DNA of 30,092 bases from Spirochaetaceae bacterium (GCA_031269165.1 JAISZQ010000169.1:1-30092), one strand, 5' to 3'; positions 6,971 through 15,291 are shown, counted from the stretch's first letter. Numbers and translations: made by a program. The notes: generated by a model from the sequence alone, not told the origin.

Positions 6971-8191
6971 ATGGCAAACAAAGCAATGGTTTGGCTTGAG
7001 GAAAGTTTCGCGCCGGCCTGTAACAAGGCGGCAAAGAACGTGTGGGTCGAGACGATCAAAGATGCGCTCATGCAGACGCTGCCCCTCATCTTGGTGGGGT
7101 CGCTCGTTACGGTCTTTGCGATCTTGCAGGATTACATTCCCAACTTTCCCAACCTGTGGACGTTCTCAAGTTACACGATGGGGCTTATCGGGGTGTTTAT
7201 CGCGTTTCTGATTCCGTTTAACTACATGGAAAAGAAGAAGATGGCTAAGATGCGCATCGTTTCGGGGATGACGGGGGTATGTTTGTTCGCGCTTATCGTG
7301 CGCCTCGAAAATCTTGCGGAAGTGGAGTACAGCGCGTTGGGGGCGGGCGGTATGTTTGTGTCGATCATTGTCGGCATCGTCGTCTCCCTCGTTATGGGGC
7401 GGTTTTCCCGTTTTTCGTTCTTTTCCAAGAACAGCGCCGTCCCCGACTTTGTGCGGTTCTGGTTCGACTCGATGATCCCGATTATCCTGCTCATAACGGT
7501 GGGCTGGTTCATCGTCTATTTCCTTGACTTCAACCTCTTCGCGTTTATCCAGGGCCTTTTTAAGCCCTTAACCACGATCGCGGAATCCTTCGCCGGGTTT
7601 GTGCTGATCTACTTTATCATGTGCTTTCTGTATTCGCTGGGGATCAGTACGTGGATTTATTATGCCGTGCTGCACCCCATCATGCTTTCCGGCATCGCGG
7701 CAAACATGGAAGCCGTCGCCGCAGGTCTTCCCGCCACGAATATTTTCACCAGCGAAGTGGTGTACAATGCGTTCTTGGCAATAGGCGGAACCGGGGCGAC
7801 CTTATCCCTGGTCATCATGCTGATGGTGTCAAAGTCAAAGCGGCTTAAATCCTTGGGGGTGGCCTCCTTTGTGCCGAGCCTCCTCAACATCAACGAGCCG
7901 GTCGTGTTCGGCTGTATCGCGTGGAACCCGCTCTTAATGCTGGCCATGTGGATTCAGGGCATAGTCCTGCCCATCCTCACCTACATAGGGTTAAAGTCCG
8001 GCCTCGTGCCCATTCCTCAATCGATATACGGGCTGTGGTATACGCCCTATCCCATCGCGTCCTTCATTACCAGCGGGGTTGCCGGGGTCGTCCTCGTCGC
8101 GATCCTTTTTGCCGCAAGCGCTCTTATTTGGTATCCTTTCTTAAAAGTGTACGAAAAGCAACAGCTCGCCGCCGAAAAGACCGAGCAATAA
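6971..8191 (+). CDS. PTS enzyme IIC, cellobiose/beta-glucoside family
   Basis: A 406-residue polytopic membrane protein of the cellobiose (Lac-family) EIIC group, the sugar channel of the PTS. About ten hydrophobic segments are visible. The family motif region LNINEPVVFG is present near 300-312; in this family its Asn-Glu pair forms part of the substrate site. The slightly short length (usually 420-450) reflects a brief N-terminus, not a visible deletion. AGGAGG precedes the ATG by 5 bases. Substrate is most likely a beta-1,4 or other beta-glucoside, given the GH1 enzyme downstream. Confidence 0.93.
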   Translation: MANKAMVWLEESFAPACNKAAKNVWVETIKDALMQTLPLILVGSLVTVFAILQDYIPNFPNLWTFSSYTMGLIGVFIAFLIPFNYMEKKKMAKMRIVSGMTGVCLFALIVRLENLAEVEYSALGAGGMFVSIIVGIVVSLVMGRFSRFSFFSKNSAVPDFVRFWFDSMIPIILLITVGWFIVYFLDFNLFAFIQGLFKPLTTIAESFAGFVLIYFIMCFLYSLGISTWIYYAVLHPIMLSGIAANMEAVAAGLPATNIFTSEVVYNAFLAIGGTGATLSLVIMLMVSKSKRLKSLGVASFVPSLLNINEPVVFGCIAWNPLLMLAMWIQGIVLPILTYIGLKSGLVPIPQSIYGLWYTPYPIASFITSGVAGVVLVAILFAASALIWYPFLKVYEKQQLAAEKTEQ

Positions 8192-8204
8192 GAGGAGTGG
8201 CACT

Positions 8205-8567
8205 ATGGAAAACGAGATGACCATTGATGCCATGAACTCCCTCGCCCTGGAAATCATCATGCAGGCGGGGGATGCGCGGCTCTTTATTACCCAGGCGATT
8301 CATGCGGCGGCGGAAGGGAATTTCCCGGAGATCGACAAGGCGCTTGACGAGGCAAAGAAGAAACTTGCCGCCGCCCACCGTTTGCAGACGGACATCGTGC
8401 AGAGCGAGGGTGAAGGCAAGAAGGTTGACCATACGCTTTTGTTCATCCACGCGCAGGACACGCTTATGACTATCTACAGCGAGATGAACATGGTCAAGCA
8501 GTTAAAGGCGGTGTTCAAGCGGTACGACGACAAAATCGCCGCGCTTGAACTAGGGAACAGGGATTAG
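8205..8567 (+). CDS. PTS enzyme IIA, lactose/cellobiose family
   Basis: A 120-residue helical IIA protein. The phosphohistidine is His82 in LLFIHAQDTLMT, aligned with His89 of E. coli ChbA (LVHAQDHLM), and the metal-binding Asp is Asp85. It accepts phosphate from HPr and hands it to IIB. It starts 13 bases after IIC behind GAGGAG. The order IIB-IIC-IIA followed by a phospho-beta-glucosidase is a standard chb/cel-type arrangement. Confidence 0.94.
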   Translation: MENEMTIDAMNSLALEIIMQAGDARLFITQAIHAAAEGNFPEIDKALDEAKKKLAAAHRLQTDIVQSEGEGKKVDHTLLFIHAQDTLMTIYSEMNMVKQLKAVFKRYDDKIAALELGNRD

Positions 8568-8577
8568 GGATTAGGGC

Positions 8578-8654
8578 GTCATTGCGAGCGGAGCGAAGCA
8601 ATCCAGGGGATAGCCTTTTCTCTGGATTGCTTCACCCTTCGGGTTCGCAATGAC
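8578..8654. repeat. GTCATTGCGAG palindromic repeat inside the PTS operon
   Basis: A compact 77-bp copy with outer arms GTCATTGCGAG/TTCGCAATGAC and inner arms GAAGCAATCCAG/CTGGATTGCTTC. It occupies the only large gap (about 170 bases) in the operon, between IIA and the glycosidase. It is preceded by a small duplication GGGATTAGGGATTAGGG, a form of which recurs just before the glycosidase. Confidence 0.8.
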
Positions 8655-8736
8655 GGGTGAGGTTAGCGGGTTTGCGGGGGATGACTGCCTGATTACCGGG
8701 CGGGATAGGGATTAGGGAATGAGAGGAGATTTGAAG

Positions 8737-10176
8737 ATGAATATGAATCCGATGAAAGGGTTTCCCGACGGGTTTTTCTGGGGCGGCGCGGTTGCCGCGA
8801 ACCAGTGTGAAGGGGCGTGGCAGGAAGACGGCAAGGGCTGGTGTGTGGCCGACATCAACTGCTATCGGGGCGATTTGCCGCCTGAAGAGCGCAGCAACAA
8901 GGAACTGTCCAGCAAGGACATTGCCTTTGCCATGAACGATACTGAAGGCGTCTATCCCAAACGGCAGGGCATCGACTTTTACCATACGTACAAGGAAGAC
9001 CTGAAACTGCTCGCGGGAACCGGCATGAATATGTTCCGCACCTCGATTAACTGGGCGCGGATTTTCCCCAAGGGCGACGAAACGGTTCCCAACGAGGCGG
9101 GCTTGCGCTTTTACGATAACCTCATCGACGAGATTATCAAAAACGGCATGGAGCCGCTCATTACGATTTCCCACTATGAGATGCCCCTGCACCTGACGCA
9201 AGCGTACTCAGGCTGGTATTCGCGGGAGGTGATTGATTTTTTTGTCCGGTTCAGCGAAACGCTGTTCCGGCGATACAAGGACAAGGTGCGCTACTGGATC
9301 GTGGTCAATCAAATCAACCTGATTGCCTTTGAAACCTTTAACCATCTGGGCATTGCCGAGGACAAGGTCAAAAACTTAAGCGAGGCGAATTATCAGGGCG
9401 TGCATAATATGATGGTGGCTTCCGCCCGCGCCACGGCCCTTGCCCGGAAGATCAACGCGGACTTCCACATCGGCGTGATGGTGCTGGACGACATTGCCTA
9501 CCCTGCTTCGTGCAAGCCGGAAGACGTGCTGGCCACGTATCGGCGTAACCAGATGCAGTACTTCTTCTCCGACGTGCTGCTCCGGGGGAAATACCCGGGC
9601 TATGCGTTGCGTTATCTGGATGAGCACGGTATTCATATTGTGTTCGGCGATACCGACGAGGCGGACCTGAAAAACACGGCGGACTTTCTGGCAATCTCCT
9701 ACTACTACACCCGCGTCTGCGATGTGGAAAGCGCAAAAACAAGGCGCGGCGGCGATGACAACCCGCATATAGCCGCAAGCGATTGGGGCTGGGGCATCGA
9801 CCCGGTGGGGTTACGAACAAAGCTCAATATGTTCTGGGACCGCTACGAAGTCCCCATCATAATAGCCGAATGCGGCCTGGGCGCGAAAGACACGGTGGAA
9901 GCCGACGGAAAAGTCCACGACCCCTACCGCATCGCCTTCCTCAAGGCCCACATCGAGCAGGTCAAAGAAGCCATCATCGACGGGGCAAAGGTCATCGCCT
10001 TTTGCCCGTGGGGGCCCATCGACATCGTGAGTTGTTCTTCGTCCGAAATGGAGAAACGCTACGGCTTTATCTACGTTGACCTGGACAACCACGGCAACGG
10101 GAGCGGCAAACGCCTCCTCAAAGACAGCTACGCATGGTACAAGCAGGTTGTCGCGTCAAACGGCGAACGGTTATAG
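8737..10176 (+). CDS. GH1 6-phospho-beta-glucosidase with Gln at the acid/base site
   Basis: A 479-residue glycoside hydrolase family 1 protein, expected to split 6-phospho-beta-glucosides made by the PTS. The N-terminal GFFWGGAVAANQCEGAW, the FRTSINWARIFP motif and the phosphate-site region EMEKRYGFIYVDLD are all typical of the phospho-glucosidase branch. The nucleophile Glu378 is present in IIIAECGLGAKD, although the usual ENG is ECG. The acid/base motif, normally NE, reads VVNQIN with Gln192. Plant myrosinases have this Glu-to-Gln change and depend on an anionic aglycone or external base. The rest of the protein is intact, so this may be a subfamily trait. The start at 8737 follows GAGGAG; the ATG at 8719 is less likely. 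Confidence 0.9.
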   Translation: MNMNPMKGFPDGFFWGGAVAANQCEGAWQEDGKGWCVADINCYRGDLPPEERSNKELSSKDIAFAMNDTEGVYPKRQGIDFYHTYKEDLKLLAGTGMNMFRTSINWARIFPKGDETVPNEAGLRFYDNLIDEIIKNGMEPLITISHYEMPLHLTQAYSGWYSREVIDFFVRFSETLFRRYKDKVRYWIVVNQINLIAFETFNHLGIAEDKVKNLSEANYQGVHNMMVASARATALARKINADFHIGVMVLDDIAYPASCKPEDVLATYRRNQMQYFFSDVLLRGKYPGYALRYLDEHGIHIVFGDTDEADLKNTADFLAISYYYTRVCDVESAKTRRGGDDNPHIAASDWGWGIDPVGLRTKLNMFWDRYEVPIIIAECGLGAKDTVEADGKVHDPYRIAFLKAHIEQVKEAIIDGAKVIAFCPWGPIDIVSCSSSEMEKRYGFIYVDLDNHGNGSGKRLLKDSYAWYKQVVASNGERL

Positions 10177-10189
10177 AGGAGATAGGGTT

Positions 10190-10447
10190 ATGGTTCGATT
10201 TGATTATGTGATTACCGATGAATTGGGCATACACGCGCGGCCCGCCGGCATATTGATCCGCGAGGTGAAAAACCATCGGTCCGCCGTCACGTTTTCGCAC
10301 GGAGAAAAGACGGCGGAGGGCGACAAACTGTTTGCCATCATGAAACTGGGCATAAAACAGGGAAACACGCTCGGCGTTACGGTGGAGGGCGGCGACGAAG
10401 AAGCGGCGGCGGCGGCAATAAAACAAACGCTAGAAACAACCCTTTAG
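10190..10447 (+). CDS. HPr-family phosphocarrier dedicated to the beta-glucoside operon
   Basis: An 85-residue HPr. The phosphoacceptor His15 lies in ELGIHARPAG, the canonical motif. The regulatory Ser46 of Gram-positive HPr (in KSIM) aligns with Lys46 in GDKLFAIMKLGI, so this copy cannot be phosphorylated by HPr kinase at that position. The start at 10190 is 13 bases after the glycosidase stop, with GAGGAGATAG upstream; a longer reading from 10076 only overlaps the glycosidase in another frame. Placement inside the operon suggests it supplies phosphate to this IIA or to the PRD regulator. Enzyme I is not in the window. Confidence 0.93.
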   Translation: MVRFDYVITDELGIHARPAGILIREVKNHRSAVTFSHGEKTAEGDKLFAIMKLGIKQGNTLGVTVEGGDEEAAAAAIKQTLETTL

Positions 10448-10566
10448 CGCTACGCGAATGGAAAAGGGAGAATTGAAAAGGGAAAATGCTGTGTTTTGGA
10501 CGCGGGGCGTTCTGCCACCATAATTTTCAATTTTCCATTGATCATTTTCGATTCGCGCGAAGCGCG
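10447..10566. repeat. Inverted-repeat element with GCGC..CGCGAATGGAAAA ends
   Basis: The left end GCGCTACGCGAATGGAAAA and a right end whose complement is GCGCTTCGCGCGAATCGAA enclose about 80 bases with AATTGAAAA and TTTTCAATT arms. Related copies occur at 22416-22489 and 23116-23240. It begins at the HPr stop codon. A half-copy of the GTCATTGCGAG repeat follows at 10594-10626. Confidence 0.65.
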
Positions 10567-10650
10567 TAATGACGGGCGGTAGCGGGCGGGGTCGTCATTG
10601 CGAGGGCGTAGCCTGAAGCAATCCAGTCGAGATGAGGAGGAGACACAGCG

Positions 10651-12579
10651 ATGTACGACAAACAGAGAATCCTGCTAACCGCCCTGTTGCAGACGGAAAA
10701 AGAGTGGACGATGGCGAAGGATCTGGCCGTATCGATAAACGTTTCGGTACGCAGCGTCAAGACCTATATTAACGAGATCAATGCCGCGCACCGCAACCTT
10801 ATCCAGTCGTCAACAAACGGATACCGCGTCGACAAGGTGCGGGCACGGCATCTGCTGTCCGTAGCGGTTGCCGAATCGCAGCCGCCCTCTACGCCGGAGG
10901 AACGGGTCCGCTTTATCATAAAGAGACTGCTGACCGGCACCCGAAACAACCTCTTCAGGCTGTGCGAAGAGGAACTGTTTGTAAGCCTCGACACCGTGAA
11001 AAAAGACCTTGCCATAGTCCGAAAACGCTTTAAGGATTTTGACTTGTATCTTACCACAAGCGGGTTCACCGTAACAATTGACGGGAGCGAACTCGACAAG
11101 CGGAAAATGCTCTCGAACGTTTTGTACGAGGAATTCAGCGCGCAGATTTTTAGCCTCACCGCTGTGGAAAAAGCGTTCCCGCTCCACGACGTGCAGTTTG
11201 TGTACCATACCATTCAGGCCGTCTGCAAAACACATCACTTTTTTGTCAACGAATATTCCCTTTTAACGTTGCTTTTGGACGTGGTGATAAGCGTCGACCG
11301 CATAAAAAAGAACTATGCCCTGCCGGATGGGCCGGCGGAAGAGGAACCGAATACTCCCGAACGGCTTTTGGTACAAGACCTTATCCGCCGTCTGGAAGCG
11401 CATTTTCATATCACCTACAACGATTTGGAACGAAACGAGATCACCGTCATCATTGCCAGCAGCCTGATAAAGACCGACCTTGACGCCGTTACGATGGAAA
11501 ATATCGACCGCTTTGTCAATGCGGACTGCGCCGCCCTGATACCGTCCCTCACGTCCCACCTTGAAAGTTATGACTTTATCGACGTGGAAAACGGTACGTT
11601 TATGTGCCGACTGATACTGCACGTCCACAATCTGCTCCTCCGCCTCAAGAAGGGCTATACCCGAAAAAATCCGCTTGCCGAACACATAAAGACATCCTGC
11701 CCTATGCTCTTTGAATGCGCGGTCGCCCTGTCCGGGGTGATAACCGAAAAAACAGGCTTCATTTTAAGCGAGCACGAAACGGCCTATATCGCGTTGCACA
11801 TAGGATCGCTTTTGAGCACCCATCTGAGCGTGCGGGACAAGGTCAGGTGTGTCCTCCTCTTTCCCGGTTATTACGACTACGGGGAACAGTTGACCGCCCG
11901 GCTTACAGAATCTTTTGGCGCGTCCCTCATGATACGAAATGTCATCACCCAGACGGAAGAACTCAAGAAGGTCGGAAGCGGGGCCGACCTCGTCATCAGC
12001 ACGGTAAAAATCCCCGTCTTCTATGAAACGCTCTGCGCCACGCCCTGCGTCTGCGTTAATCCTTTCGTGAACGAGCGCGACTTTGACGCGATTCGGGGGC
12101 AGATTGAACATATCCGGTTTGAAAAAAAGAAGGCGAGGCTTCTTGAGCAACTCAAAGCGATAACCAGCCCGAACCTTTTTTGCAAGGACAAGACATTTGC
12201 CAACGAAGACGACGCGATACGGTACCTCTCAGGAGTTATGATACGACAGGGTTATGCGGAGGCCGGTTTTAGCGAGGAGGTTCTGGCGCGGGAACACAGT
12301 TATTCGACCGCCTATGAAAACATCGCGGTCCCCCATTCGATGAAGATGAACGCCAAGAAAACGGGAATGTTCGTCCTCCTCTCCGACAAGCCCATTCCCT
12401 GGGGTGCAAGCGCGGTCAACATCGTGCTGTTGTTTTCCGTCAACAAGGAAAACCGCAGCCTTTTCTACGACCTGTTCGACAACCTCATCGTCCTCCTCCT
12501 TGAAACGCCCAACAAGATAAAAGTCCTGGCCTGCGACACCTACGAGGCTTTTGTCGAGGCCGTCATCAATTGTCTGTAA
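10651..12579 (+). CDS. PRD-domain transcriptional regulator with PTS IIB- and IIA-like domains (LicR/MtlR type)
   Basis: A 642-residue regulator. In order: N-terminal helix-turn-helix (about 1-65, AKDLAVSINVSVRSVKTYI), a second helical DNA-binding region (about 80-170), two PRDs (about 190-410; the second contains LILHVHNLLLRLKKG and ALHIGSLLSTHL with candidate phospho-His), a IIB-like domain (about 415-500) and a IIA-fructose-like domain (about 505-642) with ENIAVPHSMKM around the expected His. The IIB phospho-Cys position in RCVLLFPGYYDYG appears to be Phe, so that relay site looks lost. Such proteins activate beta-glucoside PTS operons when their PRDs are phosphorylated by HPr. The ATG follows GAGGAGGAG. 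Its position next to the operon makes it the probable regulator. Confidence 0.9.
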   Translation: MYDKQRILLTALLQTEKEWTMAKDLAVSINVSVRSVKTYINEINAAHRNLIQSSTNGYRVDKVRARHLLSVAVAESQPPSTPEERVRFIIKRLLTGTRNNLFRLCEEELFVSLDTVKKDLAIVRKRFKDFDLYLTTSGFTVTIDGSELDKRKMLSNVLYEEFSAQIFSLTAVEKAFPLHDVQFVYHTIQAVCKTHHFFVNEYSLLTLLLDVVISVDRIKKNYALPDGPAEEEPNTPERLLVQDLIRRLEAHFHITYNDLERNEITVIIASSLIKTDLDAVTMENIDRFVNADCAALIPSLTSHLESYDFIDVENGTFMCRLILHVHNLLLRLKKGYTRKNPLAEHIKTSCPMLFECAVALSGVITEKTGFILSEHETAYIALHIGSLLSTHLSVRDKVRCVLLFPGYYDYGEQLTARLTESFGASLMIRNVITQTEELKKVGSGADLVISTVKIPVFYETLCATPCVCVNPFVNERDFDAIRGQIEHIRFEKKKARLLEQLKAITSPNLFCKDKTFANEDDAIRYLSGVMIRQGYAEAGFSEEVLAREHSYSTAYENIAVPHSMKMNAKKTGMFVLLSDKPIPWGASAVNIVLLFSVNKENRSLFYDLFDNLIVLLLETPNKIKVLACDTYEAFVEAVINCL

Positions 12580-12660
12580 ATCGGGTGTTTGTAGGGCTTC
12601 ATCACAGACTTTTATCACAAGGAATCGCAGAGGACACGGATGTCCACAGATAACCACAGA

Positions 12661-12842
12661 TCTACGGTATACGACAGCCCCCTGTCTACGAAGCACGACA
12701 GGCCCCTGTCTACGCGGCACGACAGGCACCTGTCTACGGTACACGACAGGCCCTGTCTACGCGGCACGACAGGCCCTGTCTATGCGGCACGACAGGCCCC
12801 TGTCTACGAAACCCGACAGGCCCTGTCTACGCGGCACGACAG
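12661..12842. repeat. Tandem array of eight 23-24-bp units with variable triplets
   Basis: The unit is CTGTCTACG-NNN-CACGACAGGCC(C). The outer CTGTC/GACAG can pair within each unit, and GACAGG-CC-CTGTC pairs across unit junctions. The variable part between TACG and CACGACAG or CCCGACAG reads gta(ta), aag, cgg, gta, cgg, cgg, aaa, cgg. Spacers are far too short for CRISPR. It begins about 80 bases after the regulator gene. Confidence 0.85.
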
Positions 12843-12870
12843 AGAATAGTAAAAGAAGTGAGAGAGGGTC

Positions 12871-12951
12871 GTCATTGCGAGCGGAGCGCGGCAATCCAGC
12901 GTGACGGCCTTTTCGTCTGGATTGCTTCGTCGCTTCGCTCCTCGCAATGAC
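12871..12951. repeat. GTCATTGCGAG palindromic repeat
   Basis: Ends GTCATTGCGAG and CTCGCAATGAC, inner arms GCAATCCAG/CTGGATTGC. It is nearly identical to 13010-13091; both contain GTGACGGCCTT in the middle, so one is probably a recent copy of the other. Confidence 0.8.
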
Positions 12952-13009
12952 GATGGCCGCCACGTGCCCCGCAATGACGATGCCCCGTCATTGCGCCCGT
13001 CACCCACCC

Positions 13010-13091
13010 GTCATTGCGAGCGGAGCGCGGCAATCCAGGGTGACGGCCTTCTCCGGCTGGATTGCTTCGCCGCTTCGCGTCTCGCAATGAC
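13010..13091. repeat. GTCATTGCGAG palindromic repeat (second close copy)
   Basis: Same ends and the same central GTGACGGCCTT as the copy 60 bases upstream. The DNA between them contains further truncated ends (GCAATGACGATG, GTCATTGCGCCC). Confidence 0.8.
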
Positions 13092-13254
13092 GGGCCCCGG
13101 CGCGCAAACTACGTTTGCGTCCTTTGCGGCCAGACACCGTTTGTTTTGCAACAGGAAACCGCAACGGGCGTATTCATTGGCTCATCCATTTGGTCGTCTC
13201 TATGCTGCGGGTTCCCCTCAAATACGCCGGTATCATTTTTCTCTCGAAAGCAGT

Positions 13255-14430
13255 ATGCTCATGCCTGTGGGATTAACGTTTGCTATTCAGCACAGGGATG
13301 CAGAGACCAAGGCCCGAACAGGAGTCATGGTGTTGCCGCACGGCAGTGTGGCGACGCCGGTGTTTATGCCGGTCGGTACGAACGGCACGGTGAAGGCGCT
13401 CACGAAAGACGACCTGCGCGAAATCGGTTTCGAGATTATCCTTGCTAATACCTACCATCTTTATCTCAGGCCCGGCATGGACATCATGCAAAAGGCGGGA
13501 AGCCTTCACGATTTTGCCGTCTGGGACAAAAACATTCTCACCGATTCGGGCGGGTTTCAGGTTTTCTCGCTGGCCCCTTTTCGTAAAATCACGGAGGACG
13601 GCTACCGGTTCCGTTCCCACATCGACGGTTCGCTCCACCTGCTTACGCCGGAAAAGGTTGTCGCCATTCAACGGACGTTCAACAGCGATATTCAGATGCA
13701 ACTCGATGTCTGTACCCCGTTTGGCATCCCCCACAAGAAAGCGTTGTCCGCGCTGATCGTGAACGAGGCGTGGCTCGAACGCGCAAACGATGCGTGGAAA
13801 AAGGCTACAGACGAGGGCTATGCGGGTAATCTCTTTGCCATCATGCAGGGTAACTTTTATAAAGACCTCCGCGAAAAAAGCGTCGGCCAGGTGATACATG
13901 CCGATACGCCCGGTATCGCAATTGGCGGCCTTTCCGTTGGCGAGCCTCTCGACGTATACAATGAGTTTCTCGCCTTTTCGACAGATCTTTTGCCTCCTGA
14001 GAAACCCCGGTATGTCATGGGAATCGGCACGCCGGAATACATCCTCGGCGCAATCGAACAGGGTATCGATATGTTTGACTGTGTGTTCCCGACACGCGGG
14101 GGCAGAAACGGCTATGTGTTTGCGAAAGACGGGCATTACGCGATCAAACAAAGGGCGCACGAGGACGACTTCGGGCCGCTCGACCCCGCGTGTTCCTGCA
14201 AGGTGTGCCGGATGTATTCCCGCGCCTATATCCGTCATCTCTGGAAAGCGAAAGAAATACTCTGTTCGATGTTGCTCAGTTATCACAACTTATATTTTTT
14301 ACACAACATGGTAAAGGAGGCGCGGGCGGCGATTGAAAATGACGCGTTTTCCGCCTTCAAGGCCGCGTTTTTGAAACGGTATCAATCGGGCGCCAATCGG
14401 GAGTCGCAGGAGTTAATCGAAGGGCAATGA
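13255..14430 (+). CDS. tgt: tRNA-guanine transglycosylase (queuine/preQ1 insertion)
   Basis: A 391-residue bacterial TGT, which swaps the wobble guanine of GUN-anticodon tRNAs for preQ1. The substrate-recognition motif LTDSGGFQVFS places the general acid/base Asp at 97, and the nucleophile Asp is in IDMFDCVFPTRGGRNG (Asp275). The zinc site is Cys313, Cys315, Cys318 and His344 (CSCKVC ... SYH). Length is normal (370-400). The start is set at 13255 where homology begins; the frame continues 118 codons upstream but only through repeats. ATG at 13261 is an alternative, and no strong ribosome site precedes either. The stop overlaps the fliJ start as ATGA, so the two are translationally coupled. 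Confidence 0.96.
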   Translation: MLMPVGLTFAIQHRDAETKARTGVMVLPHGSVATPVFMPVGTNGTVKALTKDDLREIGFEIILANTYHLYLRPGMDIMQKAGSLHDFAVWDKNILTDSGGFQVFSLAPFRKITEDGYRFRSHIDGSLHLLTPEKVVAIQRTFNSDIQMQLDVCTPFGIPHKKALSALIVNEAWLERANDAWKKATDEGYAGNLFAIMQGNFYKDLREKSVGQVIHADTPGIAIGGLSVGEPLDVYNEFLAFSTDLLPPEKPRYVMGIGTPEYILGAIEQGIDMFDCVFPTRGGRNGYVFAKDGHYAIKQRAHEDDFGPLDPACSCKVCRMYSRAYIRHLWKAKEILCSMLLSYHNLYFLHNMVKEARAAIENDAFSAFKAAFLKRYQSGANRESQELIEGQ

Positions 14431-14846
14431 AACGGTTCCATTTTCAGTTTGCAAAACTGCTCCGCGTCCGCGATTTTGCCGAGAACGAGGCGAAAGAAGC
14501 GTTGGGCCGTCAAATCGGCGCGTTAAACGAGATCGAATACCGCATCGCGGAAAACGGGCGGTTGCGCGAAGAGGCGGCAAAAAACCGTTTCTCAAAAGAA
14601 AACTCCATCGTTGATATCGATACCTACAACTTCTACATCATGCGGCTTGACCATGAAAAAGAGGCTCTGCTTCGAGACGCCGAGGCACAACAGAAAAAAG
14701 TAGACGAGGCCCGCGAACAATACATCGAGGCGTCCCGCGAAAAGAAAATCATCGACAAGTTCAAAGAAAAGCGCTTAAAAGAGTACAAACGAGAAACACA
14801 AAAGGCCGAAGAAGCGGAGATTGACGCCGTGGCGGGCCGAGCATAA
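14427..14846 (+). CDS. fliJ: Flagellar export chaperone-like FliJ
   Basis: A 139-residue, highly charged, almost entirely helical protein beginning MKRFHFQFAKLLRVRDFAEN. This opening (F-x-F-x-x-L-L-x-V-R) and the two long coiled-coil helices are the profile of FliJ, the stalk-like partner of the FliI ATPase in flagellar type III export. The length fits the family (about 140-150). It overlaps the tgt stop codon by four bases. In most flagellated bacteria fliJ follows fliI; its coupling to tgt, away from fliH/fliI, is unusual but the flagellar export genes may be elsewhere in the genome. Confidence 0.8.
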   Translation: MKRFHFQFAKLLRVRDFAENEAKEALGRQIGALNEIEYRIAENGRLREEAAKNRFSKENSIVDIDTYNFYIMRLDHEKEALLRDAEAQQKKVDEAREQYIEASREKKIIDKFKEKRLKEYKRETQKAEEAEIDAVAGRA

Positions 14847-14878
14847 CGGCTGAGTGTTTATCCTGCCTCTTTTATTTC

Positions 14879-14919
14879 TTGAGCCCGTTTCAAAACGTAA
14901 GGTTTTGAAACAGGCTCAA
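14879..14919. repeat. Bare hairpin of family A terminal repeats after fliJ
   Basis: TTGAGCCCGTTTCAAAAC (14879-14896) pairs with the sequence ending at 14919 over 18 positions with one mismatch and a short loop. It matches the ends of the 281-bp element and lies about 30 bases after the fliJ stop. It could serve as the tgt-fliJ terminator, although only AATTAT follows. Confidence 0.65.
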
Positions 14920-15002
14920 TTATGGCTTTGTTTGAGGGGCATCATACCTTGTGGAGCGCCTTCAAAAGTTCTGTTCTGGAGAGGCTTGCCAAACCCGCTC
15001 TA

Positions 15003-15035
15003 CCCCAAAAACAACGGAAGCGCAATCGGGTTATC
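15003..15035. repeat. 33-bp direct repeat, copy 1
   Basis: Identical to 18765-18797 over 33 bases (starting CCCCAAAAACAACGG). In both places a degenerate GTTYTGGA..AGGCTY end lies about 40 bases before it, so it is probably an internal part of the same element family. Between fliJ and the HU-like gene nothing else is recognisable. Confidence 0.75.
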
Positions 15036-15097
15036 CTCTTGACCATGGGAATTTCTCGTGCTACAACCAGCCGTCTTGTAAAGCGAAGGAGCGGTTT

Positions 15098-15283
15098 ATG
15101 GCAGTTTGGTTGCGGAAAGTCAAGCGGGACAATCCACAAGACAGGAGCAAGTCGAAGTGGTATTTGACGCAGGAAAAGTCGGGAAACGTGGGAATTAAGG
15201 ACATTGCAAAGGAAATCGAAGGGCGGTCGGTTTCCCTCGTCACGAAACGGGGCCCGGTCCGGACAGGCCGCGCCGTCATCTGA
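15098..15283 (+). pseudogene. Truncated HU-like DNA-binding protein (HU-HIG N-terminus)
   Basis: A 61-codon frame starting MAVWLRKVKRDNPQDRSKSK and continuing KWYLTQEKSGNVGIKDIAKEIEGRS. The opening, with V-x-R-x-N-P and K-x-Y followed by the first HU helix, is typical of the HU-related HU-HIG family of Bacteroidetes and spirochaetes, whose members are 120 residues or more. The DNA-binding arm and second half are missing; the last 15 residues look foreign. AGGAG precedes the ATG. The stop codon lies inside a perfect 11-bp hairpin (15268-15291), so the gene was probably cut there by a palindromic element. A functional microprotein cannot be excluded. Confidence 0.5.
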
Positions 15284-15291
15284 CGGCGCGG
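15268..15291. terminator. Terminator-like perfect hairpin
   Basis: CCGCGCCGTCA-TC-TGACGGCGCGG, 11-bp perfect GC-rich arms. The following GTTTGGGAACTTTT is only a weak T tract, so termination may be partial. It contains the stop codon of the HU-like fragment. Confidence 0.45.

Larger units (their letters stand above)
12580..13254. other. Gene-free stretch with tandem repeat and palindromes
   Basis: No gene is supported. It holds the eight-unit tandem array (12661-12842), two near-identical GTCATTGCGAG palindromes (12871-12951, 13010-13091) joined by broken pieces of the same repeat, and a CGCAAAC-TAC-GTTTGCG hairpin at 13103-13119. The tgt reading frame stays open through part of it only because the repeats lack stops in that frame. 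Confidence 0.7.

Noticed and set aside
12661..12842. CRISPR-like array
   Set aside because: The variable part is only about three bases and repeat units abut, so there are no true spacers; no cas gene is near.
12901..13254. N-terminal extension of tgt by 118 residues
   Set aside because: It is translated palindromic repeat with no similarity to TGT; homology begins at 13255-13270.
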